Assembly: GCA_036417435.1 (NCBI GenBank)
Contig: JAZAQT010000470.1
Coordinates: 372,001 to 436,000, forward strand
DNA from: Inia geoffrensis
Taxonomy: Eukaryota > Chordata > Mammalia > Artiodactyla > Iniidae
Direction of reading: 5' to 3'
Length of the DNA stretch: 64,000 bases
This document shows, piece by piece, positions 39,121 to 51,260 of the stretch. The stretch's first letter is position 1. Each line of letters starts with the position of its first letter. Under the pieces are notes generated by a model. It searched no databases. It saw only the letters and a program-made list of their open reading frames with translations, and was not told where the DNA came from. Both the position numbers and the translations under genes were made by a program.

Positions 39121-40856
39121 TTGGGCAAAAAGTGCGTATGCGTTTTGTCCTGAATATATTCAGGAAAAAACGCATACGCCCTTTTGGGCCAACCAAGCAA
39201 GCCTGCAATGGAAATCCGCACTACAAGGAAGTCTCACTTCCCACCGATCCAAAGGGCTGTCCGAAAAAAGTGTAAAATCCAGAGAGGCAGGACAGGCAAT
39301 GGAGAACCGGCAGCCTTGTTATGCTGATGGACCGGATGTAAATTGCCAACAGCCACTCTGGAGAAGTGGATCGTGCTTCCTGGAACAGAGAAAAAACGAA
39401 GCTAGAGAGCCTAGGGCACTTCCAATAATGGTGCTATAGATTCGGAAAATTTAAATGAAAAAGATACAGCCACACCAAAGTTTGGGGCTGCTCTGTGTAC
39501 GGGATCCTTGACTATGGTACAATTTTAATAGCCCAGAAAGAGAAAAAATGGATATAGAAGTTGTGGTGCATCCCTACAATGGGATATCACTCAACAATGA
39601 AATCAATGGCAACAGACCAGTAGCAGCATAATGAGTGGATTTAGTTATGATGATTCTAAGTGAAATAAGTCACACAGAGAAAGAAACATCATAAGATATC
39701 ACTAATACCGGGAATGTAAACACGGCTACGTGTGAACTGCATTACAAAACACAACAGATTCTCACATTTACAAAAGAAACTTATGCTTGCTTAAGGGGAA
39801 AGGAGAGTGGGGAGGCTGCATAAAACCAGAGGTTGACATTAGGACAGATACCATTCCATAAGCCAAATATATATTAGACAAGACCTACTCCTTGCTCAAC
39901 CAAATGGACTCTACACCCCGTATTCAAAACCCAGGAATATACCTGAGTATGAAGAAAATTAAAACCCACACATTTACAGGTCTCCATAAGAAAATCATTT
40001 GTGTACAGCAGCATACACACAGCAGTGTAAATAAGCTAAATCCCCTTATAAAAATAAATTTGAAAAAGAAAACACAAGGAATGTCAAATAGAGAGATATT
40101 CTTAAATAAGTCCTTCAGGGCTTGTGAGGAATCTTGGATTTACCACCTCTACATCCACAGCTGGGGGAGAGATAAGGCTGGACACTTGGGGCTGATACTA
40201 TTGGTGAGGGAATGCAGACCCTTTGAGGTAATGGTGCATGGTTCCCATTGCACGGGTCCCAAATCTCCACGTTTAAGGGATTTATCCTTCAGCTAAAATA
40301 TGCATGGAAAACCCAGAATATGGTCCACGAAGTGACCAGGCAAAATTTTAAAACTCATCGCCATTTTCGCCCCCTGGTACTCGAGTTCGCCGTTCCAGAT
40401 GCGATATTAACATTCTCCCCACTTGGAGAGTCAGTGCCTTTGACCTCTTGTTTCGCACAGTTTGCAATTTCTGTGGAAGATGAACAGGAATAAGGAGAAC
40501 GAATGAGCAGCTAACTCGATGTGTTTGGACGGGCACATTGAACTCTGATTTCCCTACAGGAAGAAGAATTCACCAAAGGCTCAGCGGGCCATGCCGAAAC
40601 GAGATTAGGGACTGAAGCAATTCTTCGGGTTTGCGGTCAGCTCACAAGAAAGCGAGTTGAGAAAAGGAGATTTTTGGCACTGTAACTCACAATCCTGCAG
40701 AGTTCCAAATGACCCCTATCATCCAAAAATTTATTGAAGGAAGGCTGTGAAGAGGACTTGAACGCGACGCAGAATTGCAGCAAACAGATATCAGGGGGTA
40801 GATAAGAATTGCTCTGAAAGCGTAGGAAAAGAGGCAGCAGTTCGACAGTGATGCAC
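39121..40856 (+). repeat. Monomer M23 (1,736 bp), family A
   Basis: Second A unit of the dimer. The left arm begins ttgggc and has agtgcg (T at 39,133), but the right arm keeps the ordinary base at 39,180, so this pair is unmatched. The body shares acagagaaag, cagattctcac, cccacacattt and agagatattc with M17. Confidence 0.94.
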
Positions 40857-42589
40857 TTGGCCAAAAAGGGCGTATGCGTTTTGTCCTGAATATATTCAGG
40901 AAAAAACGCATACGAACTTTTTGGCCAACCAAGCAAGCCTGCAATGGAAATCCGCACTACAAGGAAGTCTCACTTCCCTCCGATCCAAAGGGCCGTCCGA
41001 AAAAAGTGTAAAATCCAGAGAGGCAAGACAGGCCATGGAGAACCGGCAGCCTTGTTATGCTGATGGGCCGGATGTAAATTGCCAACAGCCACTCTGGAGA
41101 AGTGGATGGTGTTTCCTGGAACAAAGAAAAAAACAAGCTGGAGAGCCTAGGGCACTTCCACTTATGGTGCTATAGATTCGGAAAATTTAAATGAAAAAGA
41201 CACAGCCACACCAAAGTTTGGGGCTGCTCTGTGTACGGGATCCTTGACTATGGTACAACTTTAATAGCCCAGAAAGAGAAAAATGGATATAGAAGTTGTG
41301 GTACATCCCTACAATGGAATATCACTCAACAATGAAATCAATGGCAACAGACCAGTAGCAGCATAGTGAGAGGATTTAGTTATGATGATTCTAAGTGAAA
41401 TAAGTCACACAGAAAAAGAAACATCATAAGATATCACTAATACCGGGAATGTAAACACGGCTACGTGTGAACTGCATTACAAAACACAACAGAGTCTCAC
41501 ATTTACAAAAGAAACTTATGCTTGCTTAAGGGGAAAGGAGAGTGGGGAGGCTGCATAAAACCAGAGGTTCACATTAGGACAGATACCATTCCATAAGCCA
41601 AATATATATTAGACAAGAGCTACTCCTTGCTCAACCAAATGGACTCAACACCCCGTATTCAAAACCTAGGAATATGCCTGAGTATGAAGAAAATTAAAAC
41701 CCATACATTTATAGGTCTCCATAAGAAAATCATTTGTGTACAGCACCATACACACAGCAGTGTCAATAAGCTAAATCCCCTTATAAAAATAAATTTGAAA
41801 AACAAAACACAAGGACTGTGAAATAGAGAGAAATTCTTAAATAAGTCCTTCAAGGCTTGTGAGGAATCTTGGATTTACCACCTCTACATCCACAGCTGGG
41901 GGAGAGATAAGGCTGGACACTTGGGGCTGATAGTATTGGTGAGGGAATGCAGACCCTTTGAGGTAATGGTGCATGGTTCCCATTCCACGGGTCCCAAATC
42001 TCCACGTTTAAGGGATTTATCCTTCAGCTAAAATATGCGTGGAAAACCCAGAATATGGTCCACGAAGTGATCAGGCATAATTTCTAAATTCTTCGCCATT
42101 TTCGCCCCCTGATACTCGAGTTCGCTGTTCCAGATGCGATATTAACATTCTCCCCACTTGGAGAGTCAGTGCCTTTGACCTCTTGTTTGGCACAGTTTGC
42201 AATTTCTGTGGAAGATGAACAGGAATAAGGAGAACCAATGAGTGGCTAACTCGATGTGTTTGGACGGGCACATTGAACTCTGATTTCCCTACAGGAAGAA
42301 GAATTCACCAAAGGCTCAGCGGGCCATGCCGGAACGAGATTAGGGCCTGAAGCAATTCTTCGGGTTTGCGGTCAGCTCACAAGAAAGCGAGTTGAGAAAA
42401 GGAGATTTTTGGCACTGTAACTCACAATCCTGCAGAGTTCCAAATGACCCCTATCATCCAAAAATTTATTGAAGGAAGGCTGTGAAGAGGACTTGAACGC
42501 GACGCAGAATTGCAGAAAACATATCAGGGGGTAGATAAGAATTGCTCTGAAAGTGTAGGAAAAGAGGCAGCAGTTCGACAGTGATGCAC
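40857..42589 (+). repeat. Monomer M24 (1,733 bp), family B body
   Basis: Sister of M22, with the same hybrid palindrome (ttttgtcctg, tacgaac). Private changes are cttccctccgatcc, gctggagagcc, caaggcttg and aaattcttcgcc. The distal end has the 2-bp gaaaacatatc deletion. Confidence 0.94.
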
Positions 42590-42661
42590 TTGGCCAACAA
42601 GGGCGTATGCGTTTTTTCCTGAATATATTCAGGAAAAAACGCAGACGCCCTTTTTGGCCAA
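42590..42661. repeat. Palindrome changed in one arm only (M25)
   Basis: The right arm carries G at 42,644 (gcagacg). Its partner at 42,607 is still the common A, so the pair does not match. The left arm also has a private C at 42,598. This is the one-armed state of the change seen in both arms of M26. Confidence 0.95.
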
Positions 42662-44321
42662 CCAAGCAAGCCTGCAATGGAAATCCGCACTACAAGAAGT
42701 CTCACTTCCCACCGATCCAAAGGACCTTCCGAAAAAAGTGTAAAATCCAGAGAGGCAGGACAGGCCATGGAGAACCGGCAGCCTTGTTATGCTGATGGGC
42801 GGGATGTAAATTGCCAACAGCCACTCTGGAGAAGTGGATGGTGTTTCCTGGAACAAAGAAAAAAACAAGCTGGAGAGCCTAGGGCACTTCCACTTATGGT
42901 GCTATAGATTCGGAAAATTTAAATGAAAAAGACACAGCCACACCAAAGTTTGGGGCTGCTCTGTGTACGGGATCCTTGACTATGGTACAACTTTAATAGC
43001 CCAGAAAGAGAAAAATGGATATAGAAGTTGTGGTACATCCCTACAATGGAATATCACTCAACAATGAAATCAATGGCAACAGACCAGTAGCAGCATAGTG
43101 AGAGGATTTAGTTATGATGATTCTAAGTGAAATAAGTCACACAGAAAAAGAAACATCATAAGATATCACTAATACCGGGAATGTAAACACGGCTACGTGT
43201 GAACTGCATTACAAAACACAACAGAGTCTCACATTTACAAAAGAAACTTATGCTTGCTTAAGGGGAAAGGAGAGTGGGGAAGCTGCATAAAACCAGAGGT
43301 TCACATTAGGACAGATACCATTCCATAAGCCAAATATATATTAGACAAGAGCTACTCCTTGCTCAACCAAATGGACTCAACACCCCGTATTCAAAACCTA
43401 GGAATATGCCTGAGTATGAAGAAAATTAAAACCCACACATTTATAGGTCTCCATAAGAAAATCATTTGTGTACAGCAGCATACACACAGCAGTGTAAATA
43501 AGCTAAATCCCCTTATAAAAATAAATTTGAAAAAGAAAACACAAGGAATGTCAAATAGAGAGATATTCTTAAATAAGTCCTTCAGGGCTTGTGAGGAATC
43601 TTGGATTTACCACCTCTACATCCACAGCTGGGGGAGAGATAAGGCTGGACACTTGGGGCTGATACTATTGGTGAGGGAATGCAGACCCTTTGAGGTAATG
43701 GTGCATGGTTCCCATTGCACGGGTCCCAAATCTCCACGTTTAAGGGATTTATCCTTCAGCTAAAATATGCATGGAAATCCCAGAATATGGTCCACGAGGT
43801 GACCAGGCAAAATTTTAAAACTCATCGCCATTTTCGCCCCCTGGTACTCGAGTTCGCCGTTCCAGATGCGATATTAACATTTTCCCCACTTGGAGAGTCA
43901 GTGCCTTTGACCTCTTGTTTCGCACAGTTTGCAATTTCTGCGGAAGATGAACAGGAATAAGGAGAACGAATGAGCAGCTAACTCGATGTGTTTGGACGGG
44001 CACATTGAACTCTGATTTCCCTACAGGAAGAAGAATTCACCAAAGACTCAGCGGGCCATGCCGGAACGAGATTAGGGACTGAAGCAATTCTTCGGGTTTG
44101 CGGTCAGCTCACAAGAAAGCGAGTTGAGAAAAGGAGATTTTTGGCACTGTAACTCACAATCCTGCAGAGTTCCAAATGACCCCTATCATCCAAAAATTTA
44201 TTGAAGGAAGGCTGTGAAGAGGACTTGAACGCGACGCAGAATTGCAGAAAACATATCAGGGGGTAGATAAGAATTGCTCTGAAAGTGTAGGAAAAGAGGC
44301 AGCAGTTCGACAGTGATGCAC
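42590..44321 (+). repeat. Monomer M25 (1,732 bp), recombinant
   Basis: The right palindrome arm has gcagacg but the left arm has the ordinary gtatgcg, so one arm only is changed; the left arm also has ccaacaag. The body begins as an M24-like B unit (gctggagagcc, catagtgag, gcctgagtatg). Between about 43,415 and 43,436 it turns into an M17-like sequence (cccacacattt, gcagcatac, gtaaataag, agagatattc). Confidence 0.93.
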
Positions 44322-44393
44322 TTGGCCAAAAAGGGCGTCTGCGTTTTTTCCTGAATATATTCAGGAAAAAACGCAGACGCCCTTTTTGGCCAA
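44322..44393. repeat. Palindrome with matched changes in both arms (M26)
   Basis: The left arm reads gtctgcg (C at 44,339) and the right arm cgcagac (G at 44,376), where most copies have gtatgcg and cgcatac. Symmetry is complete over all 72 bases. Confidence 0.96.
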
Positions 44394-46056
44394 CCAAGCA
44401 AGCCTGCAATGGAAATCCGCACTACAAGAAGTCCCACTTCCCACCGATCCAAAGGGCCTTCCGAAAAAAGTGTAAAATCCAGAGAGGCAGGACAGGCCAT
44501 GGAGAACCGGCAGCCTTGTTATGCTGATGGGCGGGATGTAAATTGCCAACAGCCACTCTGCAGAAGTGGATGGTGTTTCCTGGAACAAAGAAAAAAACAA
44601 ACTAGAGATCCTAGGGCACTTCCACTTATGGTGCTATAGATTCGGAAAATTTAAATGAAAAAGACACAGCCACACCAAAGTTTGGGGCTGCTCTGTGTAC
44701 GGGATCCTTGACTATGGTACAACTTTAATAGCCCAGAAAGAGAAAAATGGATATAGAAGTTGTGGTACATCCCTACAATGGAATATCACTCAACAATGAC
44801 ATCAATGGCAACAGACCAGTAGCAGCATAGTGAGAGGATTTAGTTATGATGATTCTAAGTGAAATAAGTCACACAGAAAAAGAAACATCATAAGATATCA
44901 CTAATACCGGGAATGTAAACACGGCTACGTGTGAACTGCATTACAAAACACAACAGAGTCTCACATTTACAAAAGAAACTTATGCTTGCTTAAGGGGAAA
45001 GGAGAGTGGGGAGGCTGCATAAAACCAGAGGTTCACATTAGGACAGATACCATTCCATAAGCCAAATATATATTTGACAAGAGCTACTCCTTGCTCAACC
45101 AAATGGACTCAACACCCCGTATTCAAAACCTAGGAATATGCCTGAGTATGAAGAAAATTAAAACCCATACATTTATAGGTCTCCATAAGAAAATCATTTG
45201 TGTACAGCACCATACACACAGCAGTGTCAATAAGCTAAATCCCCTTATAAAAATAAATTTGAAAAAGAAAACACAAGGACTGTGAAATAGAGAGAAATTC
45301 TTAAATAAGTCCTTCAGGGCTTGTGAGGAATCTTGGATTTACCACCTCTACATCCACAGCTGGGGGAGAGATAAGGCTGGACTCTTGGGGCTGATAGTAT
45401 TGGTGAGGGAATGCAGACCCTTGGAGGTAATGGTGCATGGTTCCCATTCCACGGGTCCCAAATCTCCACGTTTAAGGGATTTATCCTTCAGCTAAAATAT
45501 GCATGGAAAACCCAGAATATGGTCCACGAAGTGATCAGGCATAATTTCTAAAACTCATCGCCATTTTCGCCCCCTGATACTCGAGTTCGCCGTTCCAGAT
45601 GCGATATTAACATTCTCCCCACTTGGAGAGTCAGTGCCTTTGACCTCTTGTTTGGCACAGTTTGCAATTTCTGTGGAAGATGAACAGGAATAAGGAGAAC
45701 CAATGAGCGGCTAACTCGATGTGTTTGGACGGGCACATTGAACTCTGATTTCCCTACAGGAAGAAGAATTCACCAATGGCTCAGCGTGCCATGCCGGAAC
45801 GAGATTAGGGCCTGAAGCAATTCTTCGGGTTTGCGGTCAGCTCACAAGAAAGTGACTTGAGAAAAGGAGATTTTTGGCACTGTAACTCACAATCCTGCAG
45901 AGTTCCAAATGACCCCTATCATCCAAAAATTTATTGAAGGAAGGCTGTGAAGAGGACTTGAACGCGACGCAGAATTGCAGAAAACAGATATCAGGGGGTA
46001 CATAAGAATTGCTCTGAAAGCGTAGGAAAAGAGGCAGCAGTTCGACAGTGATGCAC
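44322..46056 (+). repeat. Monomer M26 (1,735 bp)
   Basis: Perfect palindrome with a matched change in both arms. Markers are actacaagaagtccc, gccttccg, ctgcagaagtgg, gatcctagggc, aatgacatcaatgg, atatttgacaag, gactcttggg and cccttggagg. Sister of M18 at 13,875 bp. Confidence 0.95.
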
Positions 46057-47791
46057 TTGGCCAAAAAGGGCGTATGCGTTTTTTCCTGAATATATTCAGG
46101 AAAAAACGCATACGCCCTTCTTGGCCAACCAAGCAAGCCTGCAATGGAAATCCGCACTACAAGGAAGTCTCACTTCCCACCGATCCAAAGAGCCGTCCGA
46201 AAAACTTGTAAAATCCAGAGAGGCAGGACAGGCCATGGAGAACCGGCAGCCTTGTTATGCTGATGGACTGGATGTAAACTGCCAACAGCCACTCTGGAGA
46301 AGTGGATGGTGTTTCCTGGAAAAAAGAAAAAACCAAGCTAGAGAGCCTAGGGCACTTCCACTTATGGTGCTATAGATTCGGAAAATTTAAATGAAAAAGA
46401 CACAGCCACACCAAAGTTTGGGGCTGCTCTGTGTACGGGAGCCTTGACTATGGTACAACTTTAATAGCCCAGAAAGAAAAAATGGATATAGAAGTTGTGA
46501 TACATCCCTACAATGGAATATCACTCAACAATGAAATCAATGGCAACACAACAGTAGCAGCATAATGAGAGGATTTAGTTATGATGATTCTAAGTGAAAT
46601 AAGTCACACAGAAAAAGAAACATCATAAGATATCACTAATACCGGGACTGTAAACACGGCTACGTGAGAACTGCATTACAAAACACAACAGAGTCTCACA
46701 TTTACAAAAGAAACTTATGCTTGCTTAAGGGGAAAGGAGAGTGGGGAGGCTGCATAAAACCAGAGTTTGACATTAGGACAGATACCATTCCATCAGCCAA
46801 ATATATATTAGACAAGACCTACTCAATGCTCAACCAAATGGACTCAACACCCCATATTCAAAACCTAGGAATATACCTGACTATGAAGAAAATTAAAACC
46901 CATACAATTATAGGTCTCCATAAGAAAATCATTTGTGTACAGCAGCATACACACAGCAGTGTCAATAAGCTAAATCCCCTTATAAAAATAAATTTGAATA
47001 AGAAAACACAAGGACTGGCAAATAGAGAGAAATACTTAAATAAGTCCTTCAGGGCTTGTGAGGAATCTTGGATTTACCACCTCTACATCCACAGCTGGGG
47101 GAGAGATAAGGCTGGACACTTGGGGCTGATACTATTGGTGAGGGAATGCAGACCCTTTGAGGTAATGGTGCATGGTTCCCATTGCACGGGTCCCAAATCT
47201 CCACGTTTAAGGGATTTATCCTTCAGCTAAAATACGCATGGAAATCCCAGAATATGGTCCACGAAGTGATCAGGCAAAATTTCTAAAACTCACCGCCATT
47301 GTAGCCCCCTGGTACTCGAGTTCGCCGTTCCAGATGCAATATTAACATTCTCCCCACTTGGAGAGTCAGTGCCATTGACCTCTTGTTTGGCACAGTTTGC
47401 AATTTCCGTGGAAGATGAACAGGAATAAGGAGAACGAATGAGCGGCTAACTCGATGTGTTTGGACGGGCACATTGAACTCTAATTTCCCTACAGGAAGAA
47501 GAATTCACCAAAGGCTCAGCGTGCCATGCCAGAACAAGATTAGGGCCTGAAGCAATTCTTCGGGTTTTCGGTCAGCTCACAAGAAAGCGAGTTGAGAAAA
47601 GGAGATTTTTGGCACTGTAACTCACAATCCTGCAGAGTTCCAAATGACCCCTATCATCCAAAAATTTATTGAAGGAAGGCTGTGAAGAGGACTTGAACGC
47701 GACGCAGAATTGCAGAAAACAGATATCAGGGGGTACATAAGAATTGCTCTGAAAGCATAGGAAAAGAGGCAGCAGTTCGACAGTGATGCAC
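46057..47791 (+). repeat. Monomer M27 (1,735 bp)
   Basis: M19 subgroup (gagccgtccgaaaaacttg, gactggatg, acgggagcc, cgggactg). One right-arm mismatch (cccttcttgg). It has agtttgac, catcagcc, tactcaatgc and acaattatagg. A chance open frame of 188 codons (46,664-47,230) crosses its L1 3' UTR and the unassigned part. It has no recognisable domain and is interrupted by a stop in sister M28. Confidence 0.94.
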
Positions 47792-49526
47792 TTGGCCAAA
47801 AAGGGCGTATGCGTTTTTTCCTGAATATATTCAGGAAAAAACGCATACGCCCTTTTTGGCCAACCAAGCAAGCCTGCAATGGAAATCCGCACTACAAGGA
47901 AGTCTCACTTCCCACCGATCCAAAGAGCCGTCCGAAAAACTTGTAAAATCCAGAGAGGCAGGACAGGCCATGGAGAACTGGCAGCCTTGTTATGCTGATG
48001 GACTGGATGTAAACTGCCAACAGCCACTCTGGAGAAGTGGATGGTGTTTCCTGGAAAAAAGAAAAAACCAAGCTAGAGAGCCTAGGGCACTTCCACTTAT
48101 GGTGCTATAGATTCGGAAAATTTAAATGAAAAAGACACAGCCACACCAAAGTTTGGGGCTGCTCTGTGTACGGGAGCCTTGACTATGGTACAACTTTAAT
48201 AGCCCAGAAAGAGAAAAATGGATATAGAAGTTGTGATACATCCCTACAATGGAATATCACTCAACAATGAAATCAATGGCAACACACCAGTAGCAGCATA
48301 ATGAGAGGATTTAGTTATGATGATTCTAAGTGAAATAAGTCACACAGAAAAAGAAACATCATAAGATATCACTAATACCGGGACTGTAAACACGGCTACG
48401 TGAGAACTGCATTACAAAACACAACAGACTCTCACATTTACAAAAGAAACTTATGCTTGCTTAAGGGGAAAGGAGAGTGGGGAGGCTGCATAAAACCAGA
48501 GTTTGACATTAGGACAGATACCATTCCATCAGCCAAATATATATTAGACAAGACCTACTCATTGCTCAACCAAATGGACTCAACACCCCATATTCAAAAC
48601 CTAGGAATATACCTGACTATGAAGAAAATTAAAACCCATACATTTATAGGTCTCCATAAGTAAATCATTTGTGTACAGCAGCATACACACAGCAGTGTCA
48701 ATAAGCTAAATCCCCTTATAAAAATAAATTTGAATAAGAAAACCCAAGGACTGGCAAATAGAGAGAAATACTTAAATAAGTCCTTCAGGGCTTGTGAGGA
48801 ATCTTGGATTTACCACCTCTACATCCACAGCTGGGGGAGAGATAAGGCTGGACACTTGGGGCTGATACTATTGGTGAGGGAATGCAGACCCTTTGAGGTA
48901 ATGGTGCATGGTTCCCATTGCACGGGTCCCAAATCTCCACGTTTAAGGGATTTATCCTTCAGCTAAAATATGCATGGAAAACCCAGAATATGGTCCACGA
49001 AGTGACCAGGCAAAATTTTAAAACTCATCGCCATTTTCGCCCCCTGGTACTAGAGTTTGCCGTTCCAGATGCGATATTAACATTCTCCCCACTTGGAGAG
49101 TCAATGCCTTTGACCCCTTGTTTGGCACAGTTTGCAATTTCTGTGGAAGATGAACAGGAATAAGGAGATGGAATGAGCGGCTAACTCGATGTGTTTGGAC
49201 GGGCACATTGAACTCTGATTTCCCTACAGGAAGAAGAATTCACCAATGGCTCAGCGTGCCATGCCGGAACGAGATTAGGGCCTGAAGCAATTCTTCGGGT
49301 TTGCGGTCAGCTCACAAGAAAGCGAGTTGAGAAAAGGAGATTTTTGGCACTGTAACTCACAATCCTGCAGAGTTCCAAATGACCCCTATCATCCAAGAAT
49401 TTATTGAAGGAAGGCTGATAAGAGGACTTGAACGCGACGCAGAATTGCAGAAAACAGATATCAGGGGGTACATAAGAATTGCTCTGAAAGCGTAGGAAAA
49501 GAGGCAGCAGTTCGACAGTGATGCAC
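47792..49526 (+). repeat. Monomer M28 (1,735 bp), trimer unit 1, copy 1
   Basis: Perfect palindrome. M19-type body with agaactggc, cagactctcac, ataagtaaatc and aacccaagg. Its distal part has actagagtttgcc and catccaagaattt. M31, 5,204 bp on, is nearly identical. Confidence 0.95.
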
Positions 49527-51260
49527 TTGGCCAAAAAGGGCGTATGCGTTTTTTCCTGAATATATTCAGGAAAAAACGCATACGCCCTTTTTGGCCAACC
49601 AAGCAACCCTGCAATGGAAATCCGCACTACAAGGAAGTCTCACTTCCCACCGATCCAAAGGGCCGTCCGAAAAAAGTGTAAAATCCAGAGAGGCAGGACA
49701 GGCCATGGAGAACCGGCAGCCTTGTTATGCTGATGGACTGGATGTAAACTGCCAACAGCCACTCTGGAGAAGTGCATGGTGTTTCCTGGAACAAAGAAAA
49801 AACCAAGCTAGAGAGCCTAGGGCACTTCCACTTATGGTGCTATAGATTCGGAAAATTTAAATGAAAAAGACACAGCCACACCAAAGTTTGGGGCTGCTCT
49901 GTGTAGGGGATCCTTGACTATGGTACAACTTTAATAGCCCAGAAAGAGAAAAATGGATATAGAAGTTGTGGTACATCCCTACAATGGAATATCACTCAAC
50001 AATGAAATCCATGGCAACAGACCAGTAGCAGCATAATGAGAGGATTTAGTTATGATGATTCTAAGTGAAATAAGTCACACAGAAAAAGAAACATCATAAG
50101 ATATCACTAATACCGGGAATGTAAACATGGCTACGTGTGAACTGCATTACAAAACACAACAGAGTCTCACATTTACAAAAGAAACTTATGCTTGCTAAAG
50201 GGGAAAGGAGAGCAGGGAGGCTGCATAAAACCAGAGGTTGACATTAGGACAGATACCATTCCATAAGCCAAATATATATTAGACAAGACCTACTCCTTGC
50301 TCAACCAAATGGACTCTACACCCCGTATTCAAAACCCAGGAATATACCTGAGTATGAAGAAAATTAAAACCCATACATTTTTAGGTCTCCATAAGAAAAT
50401 CATTTGTGTACAGCAGCATACACACAGCAGTGTAAATAAGCTAAATCCCCTTATAAAAATAAATTTGAAAAAGAAAACACAAGGAATGTCAAATAGAGAG
50501 AAATTCTTAAATAAGTCCTTCAGGGCTTGTGAGGAATCTTGGATTTACCACCTCTACATCCACAGCTGGGGGAGAGATAAGGCTGGACACTTGGGGCTGA
50601 TACTATTGGTGAGGGAATGCAGACCCTTTGAGGTAATGGTGCATGGTTCCCATTGCACGGGTCCCAAATCTCCACGTTTAAGGGATTTATCCTTCAGCTA
50701 AAATATGCATGGAAAACCCAGAATATGGTCCACGAAGTGACCAGGCAAAATTAAAAACTCATCGCCATTTTCGCCCCCTGGTACTAGAGTTCGCCGTTCC
50801 AGATGCGATATTAACATTCTCCCCACTTGGAGAGTCAGTGCCTTTGACCCCTTGTTTGGCACAGTTTGCAATTTCTGTGGAAGATGAACAGGAATAAGGA
50901 GAACGAATGAGCGGCTAACTCGATGTGTTTGGACGGGCACATTGAACTCTGATTTCCCTACAGGAAGAAGAATTCACCAAAGGCTCAGTGTGCCATGCCG
51001 AAACGAGATTAGGGCCTGAAGCAATTCTTCGGGTTTGCGGTCAGCTCACAAGAAAGCGAGTTGAGAAAAGGAGATTTTTGGCACTGTAACTCACAATCCT
51101 GCAGAGTTCCAAATGACCCCTATCATCCAAAAATTTATTGAAGGAAGGCTGTGAAGAGGACTTGAACGCGACGCAGAATTGCAGAAAACAGATATCAGGG
51201 GGTAGATAAGAATTGCTCTGAAAGCGTAGGAAAAGAGGCAGCAGTTCGACAGTGATGCAC
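49527..51260 (+). repeat. Monomer M29 (1,734 bp), trimer unit 2, copy 1
   Basis: Perfect palindrome. Markers are caaccctgc, gtgcatggtg, gtaggggatcc, atccatggc, catggctacg, gagcaggg, acatttttagg and aaattaaaaactc. Sisters are M32 and M34. It has the empty site (49,927-49,942) of the SINE found in M34. Confidence 0.95.

Larger units (their letters stand above)
35830..42360 (+). repeat. Alternating A/B dimer, period 3,472 bp
   Basis: M21(A)-M22(B) is followed by M23(A)-M24(B). The B units share the hybrid palindrome and aatatgcgtgg; the A units share gatcgtgcttcc and gatacagcc. This is a short higher-order repeat. Confidence 0.87.
29560..47575 (+). repeat. Eight-monomer-spaced duplication, period ~13,875 bp
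   Basis: About 29,560-33,700 (distal M17, M18, M19) recurs at about 43,435-47,575 (distal M25, M26, M27), in the same order. Shared rare variants are cccacacattt, agagatattc, cccttggagg, gagccgtccgaaaaacttg, cgggactg and gccattgtagcc. Confidence 0.88.

Noticed and set aside
46664..47230. A 188-codon open frame on the + strand, the longest of the window
   Set aside because: It crosses the L1 3' UTR and the unassigned region, has no recognisable domain, and is stopped or shortened in sister monomers (for example by taag-to-taagtaa in M28). It is a chance frame in a repeat.
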